From NCBI RefSeq assembly GCF_051380875.1, contig NZ_JBNYXW010000016.1:1-64000 (forward strand): 64,000 bases of DNA, read 5' to 3'. Under the pieces are notes generated by a model, which saw only the letters and a program-made list of their open reading frames with translations, did not search any database and had not been told where the DNA came from. Both the position numbers and the translations under genes were made by a program. This document shows, in pieces, positions 16,302 through 24,296 of the stretch. The stretch comes from Janthinobacterium sp051380875. Lineage in GTDB: Bacteria; Pseudomonadota; Gammaproteobacteria; Burkholderiales; Burkholderiaceae_D. The first letter of the stretch is position 1. The number at the start of each line of letters is the position of its first letter.

Positions 16302-17204
16302 TTGCTGCGACTCGATGACTTGCAGGTGTTTGTGCGCACGGCCGACCGGGGCAGCCTGTCGGCGGCCGCGCGCGAGATCGGCATTTCGCCCGCGCTGGCC
16401 AGCGCCGCCGTCAAGCGCCTGGAAGGGCAATTGGGCTTGCGCCTGCTGGCGCGCACGACGCGCTCGCTGAGCCTGACGGCGGAAGGCGCGCAGTACCTGG
16501 AGCATGCGCGGGAAGCCTTGCGTTTGCTGCGCGTGGGCCACGACGCGCTGCTGGCGGGCAAGGACAGTTTCGGTGGAACCTTGAAAATTGCCATGCCATC
16601 CGACCTGGGCCGCAACCTGATGCTGGGCTGGCTCGATGAATTCCAGCTGCGCCATCCAAAGCTGCAATACCAGCTCAGCGTCAGCGACCGCGTGGCCGAT
16701 ATGGTGCGCCAGCAAGTCGATGTGGCCATCCGCTATGGCCAGCAAGACGATTCATCGATGATCGCCATGCCGATCGCCCCCGCGAATGACCGCGTGCTGG
16801 TGGCCTCGCCCGACTACCTGCGCGCGCATGGGCCCCTGCTGGCGCTGGAAGACTTGCCGCAGCACAATTGCCTGCGTTTCGCGCTGGAAGACGGCTTGCA
16901 CGACCGCTGGACCTTTTACCGCCTGCCGCAGCGCGAGCAAGTGACCGTGCAGGTGAGCGGCAACCGCAGCGCCGACGATGCCGACCTGGTGCGCCGCTGG
17001 GCCGTGGCGGGCCTGGGCATCGCGTATAAATCGCGGCTTGACTTGTCTGCTGACCTGGCCACCGGCCGCCTGCAAGTGCTGCTGCCCGAAGTGGCGGGCG
17101 AGGCTGCCCCGCTGCACCTGGTGTGCATGCACCGGGCGCAAGTGACGCCGCTGGTACTGCAACTGCGCGATTTCCTGCGCGAAAAGTGTATGAAATTGTT
17201 ATAA
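16302..17204 (+). CDS. LysR family transcriptional regulator
   Basis: 300 residues from TTG 16302; the ATG at 16292 is in a frame that stops at once, so a TTG start is required. The winged HTH is LDDLQVFVRTADRGSLSAAA, then IGISPALASAAVKRLEGQLG. The effector domain from about residue 90 contains GTLKIAMPSDLGRNLMLGWL and VDVAIRYGQQDDSS, the usual LysR subdivision resembling the AaeR/DsdC-like clade of genome neighbours. Divergent from the dehydrogenase gene with a 95-base gap; it most likely responds to that enzyme's substrate (inference). Confidence 0.85.
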   Translation: MLRLDDLQVFVRTADRGSLSAAAREIGISPALASAAVKRLEGQLGLRLLARTTRSLSLTAEGAQYLEHAREALRLLRVGHDALLAGKDSFGGTLKIAMPSDLGRNLMLGWLDEFQLRHPKLQYQLSVSDRVADMVRQQVDVAIRYGQQDDSSMIAMPIAPANDRVLVASPDYLRAHGPLLALEDLPQHNCLRFALEDGLHDRWTFYRLPQREQVTVQVSGNRSADDADLVRRWAVAGLGIAYKSRLDLSADLATGRLQVLLPEVAGEAAPLHLVCMHRAQVTPLVLQLRDFLREKCMKLL

Positions 17205-17303
17205 ATATACTTTTCATTACAACTTGTTGCAAATGGCAATCATGCGCTAGCCAGGCAGGGCGTACGCTCATGCATTCTGCCTGACACCGCCTGAAGGATC
17301 GCC

Positions 17304-18845
17304 ATGTTGCATAAGCAACTTCTGCCAAGCACCGTTCTGTCCCTGCTGTTGCTGGCAGGCTGCGCCCCGACCCAACCTGCCATTGCGCCAGCGAACCCGC
17401 CGGACAATGCTGCGCAAGGCATCGCCATGCTGGAGCGCGTCAGCTGGGGCGTGAACGCGGGCAGCGTGCGCCAGTTGCAAACCGATGGCTGGGAGCGTTA
17501 CTTGCAGGCGCAATTGCATCCAGGCAAAGTCAACTTGCCGCCCGCCGTCCAGGCGCAGATAGACGCCATGACCATCAGCCAGGTGCCGCTCGATCAATTG
17601 GTCCTGACCATGGAGCAGCGCCGCAAGGAGTCTGCCGCCATGATGGATGACGCAGCGAAGCAACAGGCGCAAAAAGATTACCAGCAGGAACTGACCCGCC
17701 TGGCGCGCGAAGCGGCCACGCGTTCGCTGCTGCTCGACGTGTATTCGCCGAATCAGCTGCAACAGCAAGTGAGCTGGTTCTGGCTCAACCATTTCAGCGT
17801 GCACCAGGGCAAGCACAACTTGCGCGCCATGGTCGGCGATTACGAAGCCAAGGCCATCGCCCCGCATGCGCTGGGGAAATTTCGCGACTTGCTGGGCGCC
17901 ACCGTCCACCATCCGGCCATGTTGCGCTACCTGGACAATGAAGCCAATGCCGCCAGGCGCATCAATGAAAACTATGCGCGCGAGCTGATGGAACTGCATA
18001 CCTTGGGCGTGAATGGCGGCTATAGCCAGACCGATGTGCAGGAACTGGCGCGCATCCTGACGGGCGTAGGGGTGAACTTGGGCACGGACGCGCCGAAAGT
18101 GCGGCCAGCCCTGCAGTCGCAGTATGTGCGCCGGGGCTTGTTTGAATTTAATCCGAACCGCCACGATTACGGCGACAAGCAATTCCTGGGGCAAACAGTG
18201 AAGGGCCGAGGCCTGGCCGAGCTCGACGAAGCGCTCGATCGCCTCAGCCGCAGCCCCGCCACGGCCCGCTTTATCAGCGGCAAGCTGGCCCAGTATTTCG
18301 TCGGCGACAATCCACCCGCGCCGCTGGTGGCACGCATGGCGGCCACGTTCCAGCAAAGCGACGGCATGATCGCCGAGGTGCTGCAGACCCTGTTTGCAAG
18401 CCCGGAATTCAAGCAGTCGCTGGGCCATAAGTTCAAGGACCCCATGCATTATGTGATGTCGGCCGTGCGCCTCAGCTATGACGACAAGCCCATCCTGAAC
18501 GCGGGCCCCATGCTGAACTGGCTCTCGCGCATGGGCCAGCCCCTGTACGGTCGCCAGACGCCGGATGGCTATCCCTTGACGGACGCCGCCTGGGCCAGCC
18601 CGGGCCAGATGACGACGCGTTTCGATATCGCCCGCACCATCGGCTCGGGCAGCGCCGGCCTGTTCAAGACGGACGGCCCGCAGCCGCAGGAAAAGACGGC
18701 GTTTCCGCAACTGGCCAGTGCCCTGTATTTCCAGTCGCTGCAGGCAACATTGAGTCCTGCCACGCGCCAGGCCCTGGAGCAGGCTGCCTCGCCGCAGGAG
18801 TGGAATACCTTTTTATTGTCGTCGCCAGAAATGATGCACCGCTGA
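17304..18845 (+). CDS. DUF1800 family lipoprotein
   Basis: 513 residues. N-terminal lipoprotein signal with lipobox LLLAGC (Cys at about 23), so it is exported and probably anchored in a membrane. The DUF1800 domain fills the rest; its hallmark is NENYARELMELHTLGVNGGY (from residue 221), followed by DVQELARILTGVGVN, KQFLGQTVKGRG and FKDPMHYVMSAVRLSYD. Biochemical role is unknown. It is followed 10 bases later by a DUF1501 gene, the usual partner, so the two form a conserved operon. Confidence 0.9.
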   Translation: MLHKQLLPSTVLSLLLLAGCAPTQPAIAPANPPDNAAQGIAMLERVSWGVNAGSVRQLQTDGWERYLQAQLHPGKVNLPPAVQAQIDAMTISQVPLDQLVLTMEQRRKESAAMMDDAAKQQAQKDYQQELTRLAREAATRSLLLDVYSPNQLQQQVSWFWLNHFSVHQGKHNLRAMVGDYEAKAIAPHALGKFRDLLGATVHHPAMLRYLDNEANAARRINENYARELMELHTLGVNGGYSQTDVQELARILTGVGVNLGTDAPKVRPALQSQYVRRGLFEFNPNRHDYGDKQFLGQTVKGRGLAELDEALDRLSRSPATARFISGKLAQYFVGDNPPAPLVARMAATFQQSDGMIAEVLQTLFASPEFKQSLGHKFKDPMHYVMSAVRLSYDDKPILNAGPMLNWLSRMGQPLYGRQTPDGYPLTDAAWASPGQMTTRFDIARTIGSGSAGLFKTDGPQPQEKTAFPQLASALYFQSLQATLSPATRQALEQAASPQEWNTFLLSSPEMMHR

Positions 18846-18855
18846 AAGGACTGCC

Positions 18856-20055
18856 ATGAACCGTCGTGACCTGTTGAAAGCCCTGGCCGCCGCGCCCCTG
18901 CTGTCGCACGCGGGCAGGCTGCTGGCCGCACCGGCCACGGATGCGAAGCTGCTGTTCGTCTTCCTGCGCGGCGGCTATGACGCGAACAACTTGCTGGTGC
19001 CTGTCGGCAGCGATTTTTACTATGCGGCGCGGCCCAATATCGCTATTCCCAGGCCGGGCGCGGAGAATGGCGCGCTGGCCCTGAACGCCGACTGGGCCCT
19101 GCATCCGGCCTTGCGCGATACCATCCATCCCATGTTCAACGCCGGCGAGGCTGCCTTCATTCCCTTTGCCGGCACGACGGATTTGACGCGCAGCCATTTC
19201 GAGACGCAGGACACGATCGAGCTGGGACAGGAGCTCGGCAAGCGCCGCGATTTCCGCTCGGGCTTCTTGAACCGCCTGGTGCAGACACTCAATGCGAATA
19301 AGGCCACCCCGGCCACCCCGGCCATCGCCTTCACGGACCAGTTGCCGCTGATCTTCCAGGGCGGCGTGCAAGTGCCGAACATGGCGCTGCGCTCCTTGGG
19401 CAAGTCCGGCATTGATGCGCGTCAAAGCCAGGTCATCGCCGCCATGTACCGGGGTACTCCTTTGCAGCAGCAGGTCGCCGCCGGCTTTGTCGTGCGCGAC
19501 GATGTGACGAAGGAGTTGACGGGAGAGATGCAGGCCGCCAACCGCAACGCCATCTCTACCCGCGGCTTCGAACTGGAAGCGCAGCGCATCGCCAGGTTGA
19601 TGAAGGATAAATACAACATCGGTTTCGTCGACGTGGGCGGCTGGGACACGCACGTGGGGCAGGGCGGCGCCAACGGCTACCTGGCGGGGCGTTTTGACGA
19701 GCTGGGGCGGGGCTTGTCCGCGTTTTCGCAGGAAATGGGCAGTGCATGGCGCAATACCATGGTCGTCGTCGTCAGCGAATTTGGCCGCACTTTCCGCGAA
19801 AACGGCAACCGAGGCACGGACCACGGCCACGGCAGCGTGTTCTGGGTATTGGGCGGGGCTATCCATGGCAAGCAGGTGGCGGGCGAGCAGGTAGCCATTT
19901 CGCAAGCGAATTTGTTCCAGAACCGCGACATGCCGGTGCTCAATGAATACCGCGCCGTGCTGGGCGGCTTGCTGCGCCGCACGTTTGGCTTGAGCGCGGC
20001 GCAACTGGAGCATGTGTTTGCCGGGGTGGCGCCGGTGGAGCTGGGCCTGGTGTGA
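18856..20055 (+). CDS. DUF1501 family protein with twin-arginine signal
   Basis: 399 residues. The N terminus NRRDLLKALAAAPLLSHAGR is a twin-arginine export signal, so the protein is folded in the cytoplasm before export. The DUF1501 domain belongs to the alkaline-phosphatase/sulfatase superfamily: LLFVFLRGGYDANNLLVPVG at the start, VDVGGWDTHVGQGGANGYLA near 255 and VVSEFGRTFRENGNRGTDHG near 305 carry Asp/His residues expected at a metal site. Substrate unknown. Co-transcribed with the DUF1800 gene. Confidence 0.9.
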   Translation: MNRRDLLKALAAAPLLSHAGRLLAAPATDAKLLFVFLRGGYDANNLLVPVGSDFYYAARPNIAIPRPGAENGALALNADWALHPALRDTIHPMFNAGEAAFIPFAGTTDLTRSHFETQDTIELGQELGKRRDFRSGFLNRLVQTLNANKATPATPAIAFTDQLPLIFQGGVQVPNMALRSLGKSGIDARQSQVIAAMYRGTPLQQQVAAGFVVRDDVTKELTGEMQAANRNAISTRGFELEAQRIARLMKDKYNIGFVDVGGWDTHVGQGGANGYLAGRFDELGRGLSAFSQEMGSAWRNTMVVVVSEFGRTFRENGNRGTDHGHGSVFWVLGGAIHGKQVAGEQVAISQANLFQNRDMPVLNEYRAVLGGLLRRTFGLSAAQLEHVFAGVAPVELGLV

Positions 20056-20111
20056 TGTTGGGTTGGCAAGTGCCGTGTTACGCTACGCCTGCGCAACTGG
20101 CGCGTAAAACT

Positions 20112-20138
20112 GGGGTCGGACCCGCCGGGTCCGACCCC
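20112..20138. repeat. 12-base perfect inverted repeat, REP-like
   Basis: GGGGTCGGACCC (20112-20123), loop GCC, GGGTCCGACCCC (20127-20138), followed 16 bases later by the AI-2E transporter start. Palindromes with the GGGTC-type ends are common as dispersed intergenic repeats in beta- and gammaproteobacteria. It could also terminate the DUF1800-DUF1501 operon. Confidence 0.6.
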
Positions 20139-20154
20139 GTTCGAATGGAGCGGT

Positions 20155-21279
20155 ATGAGCGATACCCAGCGCGATATTGTCAGCGCAGGCTTTTCCCTGG
20201 CGCTGATTGCCGTGACGGCGTTCGTCATGCAGCGTTTCTTCCTGCCGCTGGTGTGGGCCGGCATCCTGTGCGTGGCCACCTGGCCATTATACCGGCGCGT
20301 GCGCGCGGCGCTGGGCCAGCGCAGCATCATCGCGGCGGCCGTGCTGACCCTGGCGTTTGCCTGCATCTTCATCATTCCCGTGCTGTTCGGCGTGGCGCAG
20401 GCCGCGCGCGAAGTGCCCGTGCTGGCCAATTTCGTCGTTAATGCGAATAGCAATGGCTTGCCCATGCCGGCCTGGGTGGCGAAGACCCCGCTGGCAGGCG
20501 ACGCCATCGGCGACTGGTGGCAAGCCACCCTCAGCCAGCCTCACGGCCTCGGCCATTTCTTTGCGGGCAGCGCCGTCGGCGGTTTTCACTCGGCGCGCGA
20601 CATGCTGAAAATCCTCGGCGCAGATGTATTTCACCGCCTGGTCGACTTTGGCCTGGCGTTCTTGTGCCTGTTTTTCTTCTACAAGGATGGCGAAGCGCTG
20701 ACGCGCCAGATCACCGCCATCGGCAGCCATTTCCTGCGCCCCGAACGCTGGGGCCGTTATGCGCAAAAAATTCCCACCGCCATCCGCGCCACCGTCAATG
20801 GCCTGGTGCTGGTGGGCCTGGCCGAAGGCGTGCTGATCGGCATCGCCTACGCCATTGCCGGCCTGCCATCGCCGGCGCTGTGGGCGTTTGCCACCGGCAT
20901 CCTGGCCATCATCCCCTTCGGTGCGCCGCTGGCCTACTTGTGCGCAGCGGCCTTGCTGGCCTTCCAGGGCAGCGTCGGCGCCGCCATCGGCGTGGCCGTC
21001 TGGGGCACCGTGGTGCTGTTCGTGGCCGATCATTTTGTGCGCCCCAGCATGATCGGCAACGCCACCCGGCTGCCGTTCCTGGCCGTGCTGTTCGGCATCC
21101 TGGGCGGCGTGGAAACCCTGGGCCTCGTGGGCCTGTTCATCGGCCCCGTCGTGATGGTGCTGTTTGTTACCCTGTGGTACGAAGCGCATGTGTTTGACAG
21201 CGTGCCGCCAGCCAACGCACCTGCCAACGCACTTGCTAATACACCTGCCAGCCCGGCCGCACCGGAAAGCAGACAGTAG
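20155..21279 (+). CDS. AI-2E/PerM family transporter
   Basis: 374 residues with about eight membrane helices in the AI-2E order: two near the N terminus (FSLALIAVTAFVMQRFFLPL), a polar periplasmic stretch of about 90 residues, then helices from 160 onward with FLCLFFFYKDGEALTRQI, ILAIIPFGAPLAYLCAAALL and FGILGGVETLGLVGLFIGPV. These last motifs define the family, which includes putative exporters of signals and Na+/H+ antiporter-like proteins; the substrate here is unknown. The tail has PANAPANALANTPASPAAP-type low complexity. A second family member lies at 49.8 kb. Confidence 0.85.
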   Translation: MSDTQRDIVSAGFSLALIAVTAFVMQRFFLPLVWAGILCVATWPLYRRVRAALGQRSIIAAAVLTLAFACIFIIPVLFGVAQAAREVPVLANFVVNANSNGLPMPAWVAKTPLAGDAIGDWWQATLSQPHGLGHFFAGSAVGGFHSARDMLKILGADVFHRLVDFGLAFLCLFFFYKDGEALTRQITAIGSHFLRPERWGRYAQKIPTAIRATVNGLVLVGLAEGVLIGIAYAIAGLPSPALWAFATGILAIIPFGAPLAYLCAAALLAFQGSVGAAIGVAVWGTVVLFVADHFVRPSMIGNATRLPFLAVLFGILGGVETLGLVGLFIGPVVMVLFVTLWYEAHVFDSVPPANAPANALANTPASPAAPESRQ

Positions 21280-21344
21280 TGAGGGGTCGGCCAGCGTGCT
21301 GCTGGCCGGTACTGTCGAGTTCCTGGCGTGGCCGGACGAGCTGA

Positions 21345-21378
21345 CTTTAAAACAATGTGGGAACACTTTGTTTTAAAG
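21345..21378. terminator. Long A/T-flanked hairpin terminator
   Basis: Arms CTTTAAAACAA (21345-21355) and TTGTTTTAAAG (21368-21378) continue, after one mismatch, into GTG/CAC around a GGAA loop. A-rich and T-rich flanks make it work for both the AI-2E gene and the convergent small gene. Confidence 0.7.
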
Positions 21379-21384
21379 GCATTC

Positions 21385-21609
21385 TTAATGCGCCTTGGAT
21401 AGAATGAGGAGCCAACGGCGCATCAGCAGCACTTCAACATAGCCCGGCTCGATGCCCGTACCGCACTCGATCAAGGGATTGACGGTGTAGTAGCGCTTGC
21501 GGAAGTCGCGGCAGACGAGGATTTCGCGTTTGCCCATGCGGACGAGGAAAGAGCTTGGGGCGTATTCCAGGCCAAACCGTGAGCCAAAACCGCTATTCAA
21601 TGTTGCCAT
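21385..21609 (-). CDS. Small conserved-looking protein, unknown
   Basis: 74 residues from ATG 21609 with AAGGA at the right distance. It is soluble and has no signal peptide: MATLNSGFGSRFGLEYAPSS, then FLVRMGKREILVCRDFRKRY and a C-terminal stretch EVLLMRRWLLILSKAH. A bidirectional hairpin follows its stop and an AT-rich promoter-like stretch with ACAGTA repeats precedes it, which supports a real gene. No family recognised. Confidence 0.55.
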   Translation of the reverse strand: MATLNSGFGSRFGLEYAPSSFLVRMGKREILVCRDFRKRYYTVNPLIECGTGIEPGYVEVLLMRRWLLILSKAH

Positions 21610-21774
21610 GACAATTCCTTTGAGGGAGATGTGTTGAACGAGTCATCAGAATAACATAACTACTGTATGAAAACACAGCTACTGTATGAATAAACAGTAT
21701 TTTTTTACTGGTGTGGTTTTTTTGATCAGCACCACGAATAGGAAAGTGAGAGCAGTTTGCAGCGGAAGAATGAC

Positions 21775-22509
21775 ATGGGCATGACCACGGGCTGGACCAC
21801 GAAACTGCGCCGCTTCGTCGAGGCGCGCCTATCGCCCGAGGGTGTACTGGGCCTGCATATGACGGTGGGCGTGGCCCTGATGCTGGTAGCCATCGTGGTG
21901 TTCCACGAGATTGCCGAAGCCGTCATGGGCATGGCCCAGATCACGACGATCGACCTGCAGGTGGCGCAATGGTTCAATCAGCATGCAGTGCCATGGGTCA
22001 CGCAGTGCCTGCTGGTCATCACGCACCTGCATGGCGTGATCGGCGCCGTGACCCTGGCCACCTTGCTGGGCTGGTATTGGTACCGCAAGGGCGCCACCTA
22101 CTGGCTGCTTACCCTGATCATCACCATGCCGGGCGTCATGTTCCTGAACCTGCTGTTAAAGTATCTGTTTGTCCGCGCGCGGCCCAGCTTTGACGAACCC
22201 ATCCTGCAGACGGCCCTCGGCACGTACAGCTTTCCCAGCGGCCACACGGCCACCTCGACCGCACTGTATGGCTTGCTGGCTGCCTATCTGATTTGCCAGG
22301 CGGCACCGGGCGCGTGGGGCAAGCGCATCGCCATTGCGCTGGCCGCCTTCTTGATGGCGGCGCTGGTGGGTTTTAGCCGCATTTACCTGGGCGCGCATTA
22401 CCTGAGCGACGTGCTGGCGGCGATGGCGGAAAGCTACGGCTGGCTGGCCATCTGCATCGCCGGCGTGTCGACGCTGCGCCGGCGCCGGCATATCCGGCAA
22501 ACCAAATAA
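21775..22509 (+). CDS. PAP2 family phosphatase
   Basis: 244 residues from ATG 21775 (ATG 21781 also possible). Five to six membrane helices. The three phosphatase motifs are all present: KYLFVRARPS (KxxxxxxRP, near 130), PSGHTATSTA (near 155) and SRIYLGAHYLSD (SRxxxxxHxxxD, near 205). The family removes phosphate from phosphatidic acid, undecaprenyl diphosphate or similar lipids on the outer face of the inner membrane. It begins a run with diacylglycerol kinase and a metallophosphoesterase, so lipid turnover is the likely role. Confidence 0.9.
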   Translation: MGMTTGWTTKLRRFVEARLSPEGVLGLHMTVGVALMLVAIVVFHEIAEAVMGMAQITTIDLQVAQWFNQHAVPWVTQCLLVITHLHGVIGAVTLATLLGWYWYRKGATYWLLTLIITMPGVMFLNLLLKYLFVRARPSFDEPILQTALGTYSFPSGHTATSTALYGLLAAYLICQAAPGAWGKRIAIALAAFLMAALVGFSRIYLGAHYLSDVLAAMAESYGWLAICIAGVSTLRRRRHIRQTK

Positions 22510-22527
22510 ATCTGAGGGGAAACTGTC

Positions 22528-23442
22528 CTGTCCAACATTGCCGTCATCATCAACGCAGGCGCCGGTTGCGGCTATGCGCCCGACTGGGCGCAGCAGCTTG
22601 AAGCGAAATTCCTGGCTGTGGGCCTCGATGCCGCCATCACCCTGGCCGCCAGCGGGGCTGACATGATCGCCACGGCCGAGCAAGCCTTGCGGGACGGCGC
22701 AGCGATCATCGTAGCCGGTGGAGGCGACGGCACCATCAATGCCGTCGCCTCCGTCGTCGTCGGCAGCGGCACGCCGTTTGGCGTCTTGCCCTTGGGCACC
22801 TTGAACCATTTCGCCAAGGATTTGAAGATTCCTTTGGAACTCGATGCGGCCATCGCCAATGTGGCGCAAGGCATCCAGATAAAAGTCGATGTGGGCGAGG
22901 TCAATGGCCGCATCTTCCTGAACAACTCCAGCCTGGGCCTGTATCCGGACATCGTGCGCGACCGCGAAAAGCAGCAGCGCCGGCTGGGACGCGGCAAGTG
23001 GCTGGCCTTTTGCTGGGCGCTGATCGCCACGCTGCGCCGTTATCCGTTTCTCGGCGTGCAGCTGAAGGTCAACGACGCCGTGCATGCGCGGCGCACGCCG
23101 TTCGTCTTCATCGGCAATAATGAATACCTGATGGAAGGCTTGAATATCGGCGAGCGCGAGCGTCTCGATGGCGGCCAGCTGAGTCTGTATGTGGCGCAGC
23201 GCCCGGGGCGCCTGGGGTTGCTGAAGCTGGCTTTGCATGCGCTGTTCGGCAAGTTGTCGCAAGCCAAGGATTTTGATGTGCTGACGGCCACCGACCTGGA
23301 AATTGCCACCAAGCATAGGCGCTTGCGCGTGGCCACCGATGGCGAAGTGACCATCATGGCGACGCCGCTGCACTACCGCATCCGTCCCACCGCGCTGCAG
23401 GTGCTGGTGCCAGCGCCTGTGCCGGCGCCCGTCCAGGCATAG
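22528..23442 (+). CDS. Diacylglycerol/lipid kinase (DagK_cat), probable CTG start
   Basis: About 304 residues. The DAGK catalytic fold must begin with SNIAVIINAGAG, which lies upstream of the first usual start codon (GTG 22618). The only start-like codon at the right place is CTG 22528, nine bases after GAGGGG. ATP-binding motifs: VIINAGAG, GGGDGTINAVASVV (near 72) and LPLGTLNHFAKDLKIP (near 88). The family phosphorylates diacylglycerol or sphingosine-like lipids, the reverse of the PAP2 reaction coded just upstream (19-base gap). The end is a PAPVPAPVQA low-complexity tail. Confidence 0.8.
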   Translation: MSNIAVIINAGAGCGYAPDWAQQLEAKFLAVGLDAAITLAASGADMIATAEQALRDGAAIIVAGGGDGTINAVASVVVGSGTPFGVLPLGTLNHFAKDLKIPLELDAAIANVAQGIQIKVDVGEVNGRIFLNNSSLGLYPDIVRDREKQQRRLGRGKWLAFCWALIATLRRYPFLGVQLKVNDAVHARRTPFVFIGNNEYLMEGLNIGERERLDGGQLSLYVAQRPGRLGLLKLALHALFGKLSQAKDFDVLTATDLEIATKHRRLRVATDGEVTIMATPLHYRIRPTALQVLVPAPVPAPVQA

Positions 23443-23455
23443 AGGAGAGTTTGCC

Positions 23456-24274
23456 ATGCGTACGCTCGTGCATCTGTCTGACTTGCATTTCGGCCGGGTC
23501 GATGCGGCCCTGCTGGCGCCGCTGCGCGCGCTGGTCGAGCGGCTGGAACCCGATGTGGTGGTGGTTTCGGGCGACCTGACCCAGCGCGCCCGCAGCGTGC
23601 AGTTCCAGGAGGCGAAGGCCTTTCTCGACAGCTTGCCGGGGCCGCAGATCGTGGTGCCGGGCAACCATGACGTGCCGCTGTACAACGTCTTTTCCCGTTT
23701 CCTGATGCCGCTGGTGAAGTACCGGCGCTACCTGACGCCCGATCTGTCGCCTGAATATGTGGATGAGGAAATTGCCGTGCTGGGCATCAACACGGCCCGC
23801 TCGCTGACGTTCAAGGATGGCCGCATCAGCCATGAACAGATCGCGGCCCTGCGCCAGCGCATGGGCCGGCTGGCGCCCGGTTTGACGCGCATCATCGTCA
23901 CGCATCATCCGTTTGACTTACCCGAACATTTCGACAAAGATGATCTGGTCGACCGCGCCCCGCAAGCGCTGCAAATGTTTTCCGAATGCGGCGTGGATTT
24001 ATTGCTCGCCGGCCATTTGCATGCCAGTCATGCGGGCAACACGGCCGAGCGCTACAAGATAGACGGCTACGCAGCCTTGATGGTGCAGGCAGGCACGGCC
24101 ACGTCCACGCGGGGCCGCGGCGAGTCGAACTCGTTCAATGTGCTGCGCGTGGAGTCCGGCTGCATCCGGGTCGAGCGCTACAGCTGGCGTGCAGAGCGCG
24201 CCGACTTTGAAAAGGTCAGCACGGAAGCGTTTGAGCGCGAGGATGGCGTGTGGGCCAGCAAAAGACCCTTATAA
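23456..24274 (+). CDS. Calcineurin-like metallophosphoesterase
   Basis: 272 residues, AGGAG ribosome site. All five metal motifs are visible: DLHFG (8-12), GDLTQ (near 39), GNHD (near 68), THHP (near 149) and GHLHASH (near 186). The arrangement is that of class III cyclic-nucleotide phosphodiesterases and UDP-diacylglucosamine hydrolases; the substrate cannot be read from the sequence. It follows the lipid kinase by 13 bases and so is part of the PAP2-kinase-phosphoesterase operon. Convergent with the phospholipase D gene. Confidence 0.85.
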   Translation: MRTLVHLSDLHFGRVDAALLAPLRALVERLEPDVVVVSGDLTQRARSVQFQEAKAFLDSLPGPQIVVPGNHDVPLYNVFSRFLMPLVKYRRYLTPDLSPEYVDEEIAVLGINTARSLTFKDGRISHEQIAALRQRMGRLAPGLTRIIVTHHPFDLPEHFDKDDLVDRAPQALQMFSECGVDLLLAGHLHASHAGNTAERYKIDGYAALMVQAGTATSTRGRGESNSFNVLRVESGCIRVERYSWRAERADFEKVSTEAFEREDGVWASKRPL

Positions 24275-24296
24275 ACACTCTCTGGAGTGCCTCCAC

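Noticed and set aside
22156..23685. 509-residue minus-strand ORF opposite the lipid kinase
   Set aside because: High-GC antisense shadow of three genes with clear motifs on the plus strand.
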